This document shows, in pieces, positions 34,338 through 45,318 of a DNA stretch of 64,000 nucleotides; the first letter of the stretch is position 1; the number at the start of each line of letters is the position of its first letter. The stretch covers positions 365,159 through 429,158 of the forward strand of contig SIJG01000084.1 of NCBI GenBank assembly GCA_023374025.1, given 5' to 3'. A model generated the notes under the pieces. It worked only from the letters and a program-made list of their open reading frames with translations, made no database searches and was not told the DNA's origin. The stretch comes from Heterodera schachtii (lineage: Eukaryota; Nematoda; Chromadorea; Rhabditida; Heteroderidae). The position numbers were made by a program, and so were the translations under genes.

Positions 34338-35719
34338 TCACTGCACCGCCCACAGCAACGGCTTGAACATCACGTCCAGCAGCTGCTGCCCCGTCCCGAC
34401 GAACACCGGCGTCAGCCCCCGCCTCACATCCGCCGGCAATGCCGCCCACGCGTCCTGGTCCGCCCTGGCCATCACCGGGCGGGTGAGGCCAGCAGTACGC
34501 GGTCTCCATGCTTTCTGTGCCAGGAAGCCGACGCCAAGGAGGTTGTCGTTGGTCTGGAGGTGCGCTGTGACCGCAGTGTCGGACCGGCAGGGCGGCATTC
34601 AGGTAGCCCAACTGCGCGGCGTCATCAGCATCGAAATTGATGGCCAACGCTCCCGCGTCCGGCTCCATGTTCAGGCGGACCGTGAACAACGAGGTGCGAC
34701 CTGAAGTGAACAAAACAGGGAAATATAAATTTTTTTGAGTTGTAATTAAGGCAATCATTTAGAATTGGTGTCCCGACGAAAAAATGTTAAAAATTTGTCG
34801 AATACTTTTTCAAGGCATAAAATGTGCTGATCAAGAATGTGCGCAGATTTTAAAATTCATTGATTTTTATCTAAGATTTCTGTCAACTACTTGATTTTTT
34901 CGTTTTTATGTTATTTTTTAAAAAGTTTAGCAATGAATTTGGGGTTAAAAATACTCTGATCACGAATCTAAGCTCTGATTTTGAACCTTCATTTTGTCTA
35001 TGATTTTCATCAAGTGTCATAAAAAATAGTAAACCGCAACCAAGCGGACTCGAACCCCAGACCCCCCCCCGTCTCATATGACCCCTAGGGAGTAAAAATT
35101 AAATTTCAAAAAGTAAAAAATTGAAAACTTTACTTCTCCATACATTTAATAGCTCATTCAAAAGCTTTTTTTAGGCTCTACAACATATGTGTATCAGTTT
35201 TATGTACGATTAATTTCTTAAAATTTTGGAAAAAATCAAGTAGTTGATGAAAAATCATAGATAAAATCAGATTTTCAAAAATGAGCTCAGATTCGTGACC
35301 AGCGCATTTTTTAAGCATAGAAAAAAAACACGACAAATTTTTAACACCAATTCTTAATGATTGCAGTATTTAAACTAGGAAAACAAAATTTGTCTCGTAA
35401 AATTTGCTTACCTGCTCCTACAATGACCAATGACGCCGGCGGGATTCCCATGCGTGCTGAAGACTCCCAACGCCATTCCGAGCGCGTTTGGTTTGCGGTT
35501 GGTGTAGGCGTTGTGGTCGTTCCCGTGGTGTCTTCTGACATGGGACTGCAGGGAGTCGCCCCTGTCCAACTCGAAGGTCCTTATGCAGTCGGTGCGGCTA
35601 AAATAATGTGATAAAAACATTATTTCGAGAATCGAAATTTGTTCACAATACTTTAGGAAATCAAAAATGGCTTACTTGCATTCGAGATGGAAGTCGGCGG
35701 TGAAAGCGTTTTGTTACAT
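34338..35719 (-). pseudogene. Zinc finger-Lon-like gene, copy 1 (decayed)
   Basis: Exons at 35719-35676, 35597-35412 and 34700-34338 match those of copy 2 (51199-52076). The zinc-finger exon keeps C-x4-C-x14-H-x4-H (CNRTDC ... SHVRRHH), and NRKPNALGMALGVFS follows. The damage is clear. The second codon is TAA. A 7-bp tandem duplication (GTCATTG) at the end of exon 2 shifts the frame. A deletion in exon 3 removes the stretch with the catalytic Ser and rejoins at CRSDTAVTA out of frame. The end (LGVGFLAQKAW, LTPVFVGTG, DVMFKP) is preserved. A foldback element sits in the second intron. Divergence from the other copies shows this is the oldest duplicate. Confidence 0.8.
34745..35360. mobile_element. 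Foldback element in intron 2 of copy 1
   Basis: The inverted ends GCAATCATTTAGAATTGGTG and CACCAATTCTTAATGATTGC bound a palindrome with GCTGATCA and TTGATTTTTATCTAAGAT arms. A region with GGGGTTCGAGTCCGC (reverse strand, about 35050) resembles a tRNA T-arm/B box. I see no convincing target duplication. Confidence 0.65.
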
Positions 35720-35774
35720 GAAGATAATGTTAAAAAACGCAAAAGAAACTTTTATAAAAATTCAAATATATGAT

Positions 35775-36220
35775 CAGGGCTACCAAAAATATACACGAAA
35801 AGTGGCCAAAATATGCGCAGAAATATGCAGATAAAATTGCCAAATATGCACAAAAATCGCAAAATATGCACGAAATATGTACAAAAAGAACATGAAAACT
35901 AGGGGTGCAAATTGTTTAAAAAAATTTCCTCCTAAATTTTATCGGTTGTTTTTGCAATTGCAAATCAAAAATTTCTCAAGGTTTTGGCAGTGAAAACTCA
36001 CTCGCGCACCCATTCAGATATGGATTTAATTTTATGCATAATCAAAATTTTTTCCTAAGGAATTTCAAATCGGAAAATATTTGGCGAAAAATGGCAAAAT
36101 ATGCAGAAAAAGCCAAATCCGATTTTTATACGCAAATACAAAAAGAAAGTGTTTTTTCTACTTTTTATAGCACAGAAAAGCCAGGAAAAAAACATGCTTT
36201 TAAATATTTTGGCAGCCCTA
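35775..36220. mobile_element. hAT-like MITE with 8-bp target duplication
   Basis: Ends CAGGGCTACCAAAA and TTTTGGCAGCCCTA, target duplication TATATGAT at 35767-35774 and 36221-36228. The interior is rich in AAATATGCA repeats. Non-coding. Confidence 0.75.
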
Positions 36221-36729
36221 TATATGATATGTGATAACAGAACACTGCGCCAATTCAATCGCCAATTTCTAACTGCATATAAATGACCTCCATCCTTTTT
36301 TGCTGCTCCGGGGAAATGTCTCCCGTTCTCGCTTATCGGGGACTTGACTCCCCTTCGGTCACGCCCTTTTAGTGTGACTGTTTTTCCCCATTTTGCCGTT
36401 GGATTATATGGTCCAAAAAATTGGAGAAGTGAAAGGCGATAAGGATTACGGTGAGGAGGTCAAAAATACTGGGAATGTTCAGCAAAAAGGAGGAGAGATG
36501 AGCAGTAAAAAAAATTGGACGAAATAATCAAGTACCAAACATTTCCCCCTTGAGGGGGGGGGGAGATAAAGATGTTGAAAAAACGACGCCAAAGGGTACA
36601 AAATCGGCGGAGAAAAAATGCCAAACAAAGGGAAAAATGAGATGAATGCAAATGGCCAAATGGGAAATGCCCGGTCTGATAACCATTTTAAATTTTTTGG
36701 ATGCCGAATTATATAAATTTGGAAATTTA

Positions 36730-37260
36730 TGAAATTCTGCGCTAATCATCATTCCATTCATTCATTTGCCCCCATATTTTCCGGCATTTTAAAGTGCCAT
36801 TTTTTGGCACTCCTAAGGAATTAGAGATTTTTAACATTTTTTATATACGTCCAATTGCATAGAATAAACTTGTCCAAGAACTTTTGCTTTCAATTTCACA
36901 ATTCTTTAATTGATTATTTCTGCTCTCAGCTCTGAAATTTAATTACCCAATTTTTGTGAAAAGTTAAAAATCTTTAATCAAAAAGCGTGAAAAGTTTCAA
37001 AATTAATTTTGTTTAATAATTAAAATGCATATTTTAATTTATTGTTTCTTCATCATAATTTCTTATTCACATTAAAGCCATTGTGTTATATGAGGCTTTT
37101 TGGCAGCGAAATGAGTGCTTTTCAAATTTTTCATCTGGGAAAACGGAGTCTACTGGTCCCAAAAAAAAACGCAAAAATGCTTTCAACCAACCTTTTTTGA
37201 ATCTTGTTACAACATTTCCCGTTATGAGCAACTGTTTTAAATTTTGACCGTTCCCCAACC
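36730..37260. repeat. Dispersed duplicate of 54400-54930
   Basis: The sequence from TTCATTTGCCCC through GCGTGAAAAGTTTC to a short frame beginning MRLFGSEM matches 54430-54930 with small indels. The frame shared by both copies is not conserved beyond MRL-GSEM, so no gene is called. Confidence 0.6.
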
Positions 37261-37499
37261 CCCGTCCTGCCTTATTTTGAGCTCACCGCTGACCGAGAGT
37301 CCCGGGTGGAATAGGGCAAATTAGTACTAAAGTAGCATGGTACCGTAATTTTTCCATCAAAGCAAAATTAAAATAATTCTTTTTTTTTGGAAAACTGGAG
37401 AATATCTGATCTCTGATTAGTCTCAGGAAATGCTGTTTTTTAGTTCATTGATCAGTTTCATTCGCATTTTATTCATGTGAAATTCATTTGTTTGATTTC

Positions 37500-37800
37500 G
37501 GAACGGAACCTTTAAAATAACAGCTGGAAAATGCTTCTTTTTAAATTTGTTTGAAACAGTCTTCCTGTCTTGGGTTTTCTAGGGTTTTCCAGAACACAGA
37601 CCATGTCAATCTGTAAATCCAGGCAAAATCCATTCCGGGTGTAATTGCCGGTCCGAGTCCTGGATTTATTCAAGTTGCGTTCTCTGCAAATTTTTAAATT
37701 GTCGAACATGTCGGAACCCATACTAATTTCAGCTTCATCGACCATTGTTCCATCATCATTTTTGCTCCGTTCCAACAACTGTCTTTGGGACAGTGTCACA
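37500..37800. repeat. Dispersed repeat shared, inverted, with 44560-44740
   Basis: The blocks GGTGTAATTGCCGGTCCGAG, GGATTTATTCAAGT and CCAACAACTGTCTTTGGGAC occur in both places in opposite orientation. They may be coding remnants (VIAGPSPAGFIQV on the minus strand at 44.7 kb), but no gene can be supported. Confidence 0.5.
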
Positions 37801-38155
37801 CCATCCTGGTAATTATGTGATGAAGCGATGCCCAATAATTGCTGGGGATAAGGCGGCGGTTAAATGGGAAAACGACGAAAATTCGGACGCCTCCAGCGGA
37901 AGAAAAAGCGGGTCCAAGCAACGAAAAAGTGTTCTCGACGACTCCCGGGCCCAGTGGATCAGCGGAATGAGTGATTATTTGAAAATGTCGTATGATATAT
38001 TTGGAAATGGTCGATCTCACCAATTGAAATTTGATTTGATGCTCATTTATTTCTCTCCGAAATGCTCTCTCTCACTTTCATTTGTTGTTTCTTTCGTTCG
38101 AATACACAAATATAATATTGGGTACTTATGTCGTTTACAGCCCATAAAAAAATAG
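37801..38155 (+). pseudogene. F-box-like exon 4 fragment with foreign tail
   Basis: YVMKRCPIIAGDKAAVKWEN and NDENSDA match exon 4 of the F-box-like family. The frame then leaves the family consensus into a basic segment and runs to 38155 through unrelated sequence. The N-terminal exons are missing. The exon was probably joined to the repeat at 37500-37800 by rearrangement. Confidence 0.6.
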
Positions 38156-38183
38156 ATTTTTAAATCAATTTATAAACATTTCT

Positions 38184-38490
38184 AGGGGTTTTCGGGGTCG
38201 CTGATCACGATTCTGACATCCATTTCGACCAATTTTGAATCCCTAATTCGAACAAAAAGTCGAAATACAAAATTTTAAAAATTCTCACTTTTGTTCCTAA
38301 AATGACCCAAAACAATCTAAATGTAGTCATGCCCCATTGCAACACCAAAACATGATCATTCTGTACACGTACGAACATAAAAAGCGAAATTAAAAAATTT
38401 GAACTTTCAAATTTTTGTTCGAGTTCGGTTGCGGGGTAGAAATTGCTCAATATGAATGTCAGATTAGTGAACAGTGACCCAGAAAACCCC
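38184..38490. mobile_element. GGTA-family element core (partial)
   Basis: Inverted arms GGGGTTTTCGGGGTCGCTGA and TCAGATTAGTGAACAGTGAC flank an AT-rich centre. A further copy of GTTCGAATTCGGGTTCGGGG is at about 38553. The outer ends are not clear. Confidence 0.6.
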
Positions 38491-38640
38491 CCAAAACAAG
38501 TTTTCATGACTATTGAACAAATTCAAAAAAGTGTGGGCCATTGGCAGTACTTGTTCGAATTCGGGTTCGGGGTTCGAAATTCTCCACTTCTTCTGCTGGC
38601 TGACCAATTACATAATTTTTTCCCACTGAATTTAGCAGCA

Positions 38641-38829
38641 ATGAGTAGTCAAGCTGAAGCCGTTAATAAGCGACCGCCGTCCTTAGAAAATTTGCTGAAA
38701 ATTTTCAGTGTACATACATATTTGACTTCAATGAGCAAAATTTTCTTAACAAAATCCGTCGCTGAAGCCATGTTCGCAAAAAGTTTTTTTGGCTCTAATG
38801 CACTTTATGAGTCCAATCAGAGTTTATGA
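38641..38829 (+). CDS. Small hypothetical ORF (62 codons)
   Basis: An ATG follows a TTTAGCAGCA acceptor-like sequence. The frame reads MSSQAEAVNKRPPSLENLL, then a hydrophobic Ser/Phe-rich part. Its end lies in a small palindrome (38791-38880) built on TAATGCACTTTATGAGTCCA. Weak evidence; it may be chance. Confidence 0.25.
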   Translation: MSSQAEAVNKRPPSLENLLKIFSVHTYLTSMSKIFLTKSVAEAMFAKSFFGSNALYESNQSL

Positions 38830-39054
38830 GTCCAATTGGACATATAAAAGTCGATTGGACTCATAAACTGCATTAGAGCCGTTTTTTTAGAGAAAGCGCT
38901 CCGCAAAAAAACACATATTTTATGTCAATTTCAGGCGGAAATGCGTAACAACATTAATTCAAATAAAAGAATCAACAAATGAAAGAGAGAGCATTTCTGA
39001 GATAAAACGAGAGCATCAAATCAAATTCCAATTGGTGAGATCGTTAACTATTTC

Positions 39055-40819
39055 TTAAATATAATTTTGATTGCTTTCATCCGCTGATGGCGACAATGGC
39101 CTAAAATTTAGTACAATTTTGAATTGGATGAATTATTTTCCGATAAAATCAAATTCAGTTGCTGCTCTACCCCGATGCAATTAGTGCTGCCGCCCCACAA
39201 ATTAAATTTGACATTGTTCAAATTGTCGTCCCAATTTTCGTCTTTCTTCCTCAGAACCGTCGCCGTCTCCCCAACAATTATTGGACACCGTTTCAACAGC
39301 CAAATACACCCTGGTTCTTCCCACATTATCAGCTTCTCATTTGTCCCTTCGTTCACCAGTTCAAGTGGTTCAGTTAGCTTTTTTGGTACTCGTAGGTTTT
39401 GCTACCCCCTATGAAAATGTCATGGTCCCGGCAAAGGAAAGCACTTTTCTAGTGTAGTTTTAGGAGCTGATCACGAATCTGACTTAAAACTGTAAAAATC
39501 TATGATTTTCAATGATTTTCATCATGTGATTTTGTCACTGATTTTTCAAAAAAAGCCTTAAACTGGGCTATAACTTTCGATAGAGACATCGTAGAATGCT
39601 GAAACGAGTACCATTCGATTCCTCTCCACTATAGGAATCGATTGACATATGATAAGACTCGCTATTTCTTTTTTCGAAAAATCATTGACAAAATCAAGTT
39701 GAAAATCATTGATAAAATCATAGATTTTTGAAGTTTTGACGCCAGATTCTTGATCAGCGCCTAAAACTACCCTGGAAAAGTGCTTTCCATTGTCGGGGCC
39801 ATGACATTTTTATGGGGGGGGGGTAGCAAAACCTACAAGTACCGCTTTTTTGTCATATAAAAAATAATTTGAATATTTAAGTTTGGCGAAGTGGTGGCAC
39901 GGAGAAATGCCTAAACAAAATTGGTAAAATATATGGTATACGGCGGGGCCACCTCTTTGTAATTGTTGACCCATTCCTTTATTCGTGATTCATTACGACT
40001 CCAGCAAAACAATCGCTTCGGTTGACCATTTTTGCTCGGCGTGTACAACCATTTGGACAGCGCTTGGCCAGCAGTTGCATTTGGTCCATCATCAGCAATT
40101 ACGTCGGGCAACAGATAATAGGATTCGATTGAATTCAATTGAATTGAATCGGTAAGAATTGTCGGCGAAATGCGACAACGCAAATTGTCCAAATAAGCGC
40201 TATTAGGAAAACACAAATGAAGGCTCAAATGGTGAATGCTGGTCGCAAAAATTGGCCAAATTTCTCGGGCCAAAACATCCCAAATCGGTTTGACATCTAC
40301 GCATTTGTATGCCGACACATCCAACTTCAATTTGGTGCCCATTCTGTCCCAAATGTGCTTGTTGGAACGGAGAAATGCAATGACAGAATGGTCAATGTAG
40401 CTGAAAAGGGAATGGTTTTACCACAATTAATAATTCTTTAAATTACCGAATATTAAGATTCATAAAGCGGATTTTGTTGGGCAGCGGACGCTCCGGCAGA
40501 GGAAAATCCACAAATTTGCCATCGAACCGTACAGACACTTTCGGTTCTGGTCCTTTGTCCTTGCGAATTGTTATTTCTCTCCAAAGCGTCAATTCCGTTG
40601 TTTTTCCATCAAAATGTTTGTCCACTAAAACATCGAAACGGTCGGAAAGCAATGCCATTTTGAGGCCGAGTTCAACACGTTCAAAGAACGGGAAAATGTC
40701 CATCAAAACGTCGCTACAAATCCAACTGAAATGCGAACGTAAACTATTTAAAAACAAAAGTGCCGAAAAACCTTTAATTTTAAAATTTCTCACATTTTTT
40801 TCCTTAAACGTCGGTTCAT
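39055..40819 (-). pseudogene. F-box-like family gene, five exons, split by a transposon (gene E)
   Basis: Minus-strand exons: ATG exon at 40819, exon 2 40725-40447, exon 3 40400-39953, exon 4 39910-39108 (interrupted), exon 5 39100-39055. Exon 2 encodes the F-box-like helix region DVLMDIFPFFERVELGLKMA, LSDRFDVLVDKHF and PLPNKIRF. Exon 3 encodes YIDHSVIAFLRSNKHIWDR, IWDVLAREIWPIFA and GQALSKWLYTPSKNGQPKR. Exon 4 carries PLELVNEGTNEKL and LLKRCPIIVGETA. If F-box-like, it would link an SCF ligase to a substrate bound by the C-terminal region; that role is inferred. Lesions: the 459-bp element in exon 4, loss of one G at the exon 1 donor (GACGTTTAAG instead of GACGGTAAT), and an extra G at the exon 4 donor. 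Removing the element and one target copy restores the exon 4 frame, so that insertion is probably recent. Confidence 0.85.
39385..39843. mobile_element. GGTAC-family foldback element in gene E exon 4
   Basis: Ends GGTACTCGTAGGTTTTGCTA and, inverted, GGTACTTGTAGGTTTTGCTA, flanked by GCTTTTTT at 39377-39384 and 39844-39851. The arms contain GCTGATCACGAATCTGAC and TAGTTTTAGG. It belongs with the elements at 5150 and 53829. Non-coding, 459 bp. Confidence 0.95.
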
Positions 40820-41184
40820 TTTGCGGCAATTAACAGCACAATTATTGTCGTAATTTGTGAGTGCGATGCGAAAAATGATGTTAACTAAACAACAAAAAAA
40901 AAGCTTTATTTATGTTGTGAAAAAAATAAGCAAAAATGATCAAATATTTTTTTTATTTTTCAATTTGATCGCTATAAAATATAAATTTTAAGCAGGAAAA
41001 ACCGTAGTTGCTTTTGATTTGGGCCAAGGACCACTGTTTTCAATAATATTACATATTTTCAAAAAATTTTATGTGAAGGGTCTGCCGGAGAAAATTTTTA
41101 AAATTTGTAAGTTGATTTTTGTAATAGATTTTGAACAAAAAAAAAAATTTGGGTAAAATTTTGAAAACCTAAAGGAATAAATGG

Positions 41185-41633
41185 CGGTCTACGTCAGTTC
41201 GGCCCTCACGGTTCGGCCCCCACGGTTCGGCCCCAGCATGTTTTTCCACTATAACATTCTATAACTTTTTTCTTTGGCATCGAAATCCAACATTGTTGAT
41301 ATCATTCGAAAGCTTAATCTGTTTATAAGCTTTTTCTAAGCTATTGCTTCGCGATTAGACAATTACCAAAAAAGTTATATATGAAAATTGCGAAAAAGTC
41401 GAAATTTTCAAGTTTTTTCTCAATAAAATTTTTTCCAGGCTTGAAAAACTTTTTGTTTTTTGTAAGGCTAACAGAGCATGTTAAGAGCTTTCGAATGATA
41501 CCAAGATTGTTGGATTTGGATGCCAAAGAAAAAAGCTAACATGGAAAATCATGCTGGGGCCGAACCGTGGGGGCCGAACCGTGAGGGCCGAAACGTGGGG
41601 GCCGAATCGTGAGGGCCGAACTGACGGGTTCCG
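41185..41633. mobile_element. Foldback element FB-E with 14-15-bp subterminal repeats
   Basis: Ends CGGTCTACGTCAGTTCGG and, inverted, CGGAACCCGTCAGTTCGG, with target duplication ATAAATGG at 41177-41184 and 41634-41641. Two or three units of CACGGTTCGGCCCC follow the left end and about five inverted units precede the right end. The arms contain CTATAACTTTTTTC and GATATCATTCGAAAGC (superfamily motif). Confidence 0.9.
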
Positions 41634-42078
41634 ATAAATGGACCGAAGGTGGGGGAAAACATAATGCCATAATATTCATAAAATGATTAAATTCAAAAAT
41701 CTTTTTGAAAAATTCCTAAAAAAGTTCAAATCAATTTTGACCTACACATAAGCAGAAACATTGCTTATTAATCAGCACATCTCTGTGAGCTCCTGTTTTT
41801 TTTTAAACTTTAATCTGCTGGCTACCCTGGTAATACTGAAGAATCTGGATAAATTATTTTGAGCACTTTTAAGTTTTGGGGCCTCCGATAAAAAATTTTA
41901 TCCAATTCCAATTGAGCATCTCAAAAATGATCGACCATTTTTCAAGTATTGAACAAAAATTCTAAAACAAGCAAATAAATGTGTAAAAAGCAACAAAGCA
42001 TTTCTGAGAGAAAAAAAGAGAGAATCAAATCAAATCAAATTCGAATTGGTGAGATCACCGACCATTTCTCAAATATAA

Positions 42079-43342
42079 TTAATTTTGGCTGCTTTGATCC
42101 GCTTTTTCTTCCGTTGATGGTGGAGACAATGGCCTAAAATTAAGTTTTTATTTTTCAAAATCAAATTCCGCCGTTGGTTGTTGCTGCTCTCACCCAATGC
42201 TATCATTGCCACCCCACAAATCAAATAGGACATTGTTCAATTTGTCGTCACAATTTTCATCGTTTTCCCACTGAACCGTCTCCCCAATTGGGCATCGCTT
42301 CAACAGCAAATAAAAAACACCATAACGTGACACTTTCTCCAATGTCAGCTTTTCCTTGGTCCGTTCATTCACCGATTCAAATGGCTCAATTGGCATTGTT
42401 CTCACACGATCAATTCGAATAATATAACTGGCGGAAGAATTGGTGGCACGGGGAAATGTCTAAAAAAAAGGAAATGCAAACCAAAGGCAATCAATCAGTC
42501 AAATATGGCCGACCACCTCCTTCAAATTGTTGACCCATTCAAGATTTGGTCGACCATAATAATCATGGCAATGCAATCGCTCCGGTTGACCATTTTTGCT
42601 CGGCGTGTACAACCATTTGGACAACGCTTGGGCAGCAGTTGCATTTAGCCCATCATCAGTATTTACGTCAGGGAACAGATCAGTGGATTCGATTGAATTG
42701 AGATGATTAAGATTGGTGAGAATTGTTGGCGAAATGCGGCGACGCAAATTGTCAAAATGATCCCGATCGGCAATGCTCAAATGGCGAATGTTTGTCGTAA
42801 AAATTGGCCAAATTTCACTGGTAAAAACATCCCAAACTGGCTTGTCATTTAGAATAAACAAATCCAATTTGGTGCCCATTCTGTCCCAAATGTGCTTGTT
42901 TGAAAGGAGAAATGCAATGACGGAGTGGTCAATGTCTGGAAAAGGAATAACATACAGAAAAGTTTTAAAACACACACAGAAAATGACAAATTTACTCAAT
43001 CCGAAGGTTCTTAAAGCGGATTTTGTTTGGCAGCGGATGGTCCGACAACGGAAAATCCACCCATTTGCCATCGATCCGTACAGACACTTTCGCTTTTGGT
43101 CCTTCGTCCTTGTCAATTCTGATACGTCTCCAAATTGTCAATTCCGTCGTTTTGCCAGCAAAAAGTTTGTCCACCAAACAATCGAAACGGTCGGAAAGCA
43201 ATGCCAAATTGAGACCAAGTTCAGCACGGTCAAACAAAGGGAAAACGTCCATCCACACGTCGTTGCACACCCAACTGAAACATGAAAACAAAAATGGGAA
43301 AATGAAAAATTTAATTTGATTAATTCATTACCGTCTGTTCAT
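42079..43342 (-). pseudogene. F-box-like family gene, five exons, near-intact (gene F)
   Basis: Minus-strand exons: 43342-43332 (MNR-R), 43274-42996, 42935-42517, 42459-42194, 42133-42079. Exon 2 encodes WVCNDVWMDVFPLFDRAELG, LSDRFDCLVDKLF and PLPNKIRFKNLRI. Exon 3 encodes IDHSVIAFLLSNKHIWDRM, WDVFTSEIWPIFTTNIRHLS and LSKWLYTPSKNGQPER. Exon 4 encodes IEPFESVNERTKEKLTLE and LLKRCPIGETVQWENDEN. Exon 5 encodes PLSPPSTEEKADQSSQN and a stop. The short first exon of 11 bases is conserved in all three minus-strand members. One problem is visible: at the exon 3 acceptor (CCAG-ACATTGACC) two bases are missing relative to CAG-GTACATTGACC in gene G, which shifts the frame. Without that lesion it would be a complete gene. 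The N-terminal part is F-box-like; the C-terminal region may bind substrates. Confidence 0.85.
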
Positions 43343-43693
43343 TTTTTTGTTGCAATATTAGTGCACACTTTTCCCTTTTCCTTTTGATCGATGTCTTTTG
43401 AAACAGAATTTTACAAATTTATAAAAAGATTATTTTTCTAAGATTTAATCAATTTTACGCTTTTACCGAAATGCAGCGGACCCCAAAAAGTTGGTTAACT
43501 GGAAAATTGATTAAAAAAAACATTATGCCAAAATACATTTCAAAAAAAAATAAACAAAAATAGAAACCGCCCTATTTCTGCAACAGGTACAAATCATCAG
43601 AAACCGTTGAGTGCGAAAAAAGCATTTGTTTTTCCCATCCACTGCGAAATTTTTAATCATTTTTCCTAAGCAATTATTTTTCGGGGGTAGCAA

Positions 43694-43786
43694 ATGTCTG
43701 ACGGACGAAAAGCACCGCCAAAAACTGCACGTTTGACTAACAGTCGCGATGTTCCCCTGCAACCCAACTTTGAGTCAATTTACGAA
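43694..43786 (+). CDS. Probable first exon of an unidentified gene
   Basis: The ATG at 43694 starts a 31-codon frame (MSDGRKAPPKTARL, then VPLQPNFESIYE) that ends exactly at a consensus donor GTAAGC in phase 0. Codon composition differs from the surrounding AT-rich DNA. I find no convincing second exon to the right before 45 kb, so this may be an orphaned exon. The family is not recognised. Confidence 0.45.
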
Positions 43787-45318
43787 GTAAGCACAAAAAA
43801 TTTGTTTTTTTCGCAATTTTCGAATTATATATAAGTAGGGGTTTGACACATGAAAAAAACTTAGGGTGTTTAATGTGACAAAATAAATTTTGAGGTCCAA
43901 TGGTGCCGAAAGGCGCAGCAGGTGAAATTTTGAAAATTTAATTAATTTTTAAACATATTTTTGCTCAAAATTTTAATTATTGAATTGAATTTTAACTGTG
44001 GACAGAAAACATCGAGATTCGTTATGGCTTAAATAGACAAATTATCAAAATCTCAAGAAATCAGTACAAAATAAGAACAACAACAACAACAACAACAACA
44101 GGTCCAATTCATGCATATTCTGAAAAAACCAGGAAATATTGGAAATTGTGAATTCCTAAGAATCAACAAAGCAAATTGATCACACATCTGCTGGTCAAAT
44201 GTTACAGCATCACCACAAAAAATTAAAAAAGCATGAAAGAATTGAATGAACAAGCAAGCATCATTTATTGTTCAAACATAATCATTTTTTTTTTGAAATT
44301 TTAAAAGTAATTAGAAAAGTTTAAAGCTTTCGAATGATACTAAAAATGCTTAATTTGGTCGAATGCGCCAATTCGTCGTATCTTACATATATGTATAATT
44401 TAACGCTCATAATTTTTTTAGACATTTAAAAATAAAAATGGCAAGCAACGGCCAACAAATGGCCATTTGGTGCATTTGACTCGATTTGGGGCAAAAATGT
44501 GAATTATTGTGGGAAATGATTTTTTGACTAAATGCAAATTGATGATCACTATGTCCCAAAGACAGTTGTTGGAACGATGATGGAATAAGGTCGATGAAGC
44601 TGAAAAAGTGATGCTTTACGCGTTGAAATGAGTGAAAAATTGAATTCAAAAATGGGGAAGAACGGCATTTTATTTGCAGAGAACGGGACTTGAATAAATC
44701 CAGCAGGACTCGGACCGGCAATTACACCCAGAACGGGTATTCGCATTTATTGCCCAAAATTGATTTAAATCTACTAATAAAAATGCAACAGTCCATAAAT
44801 TCAATAAAGTTCACACCTGACATATAAAATAACTTAGAATTCAACCAAAATGCGAAATTTGAAAAATAAAGGAATTCCGACATTTTTGATGTCATAATTC
44901 CGATTTCCGAAATATTTTTGACCCTAGTAATTCTGATTTCCGAAATTTTTGGGGTCTCGAAATGCCAACATGGTCACAACTCAATTTTTTTTAATTTGTG
45001 CTCTGAGCTCACGAAAGTGACCATAGTTCAGTCAATTTCCTATCATTCCACTTTAATTTTCATAGAAGATTTTCTCCTTTCTCGGCAGACCCCCTGTAAA
45101 ATTAACGGGTTTAAGTCAAAATTTTAAGTCAATTGGACGTAAAAAAATGAAAAAAAGCCATTAACCCATTATAATTGCTGATGTAAAAGTCACCAAAATC
45201 CAAATAAATTACATAAATATATTCAAATGAACGAAGCAACAAATAAATATGAGGTGCAATTATCCGATCAATTTCCATTCCTAATGATCGATCATTTATC
45301 ATTTTCCAAATAATTCTT

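Noticed and set aside
36528..36761. Minus-strand frame with KFPNLYNSASKKF
   Set aside because: No ATG-to-splice context is present, and its left end is a poly-G tract. The matching region at 54.4 kb does not preserve the frame.
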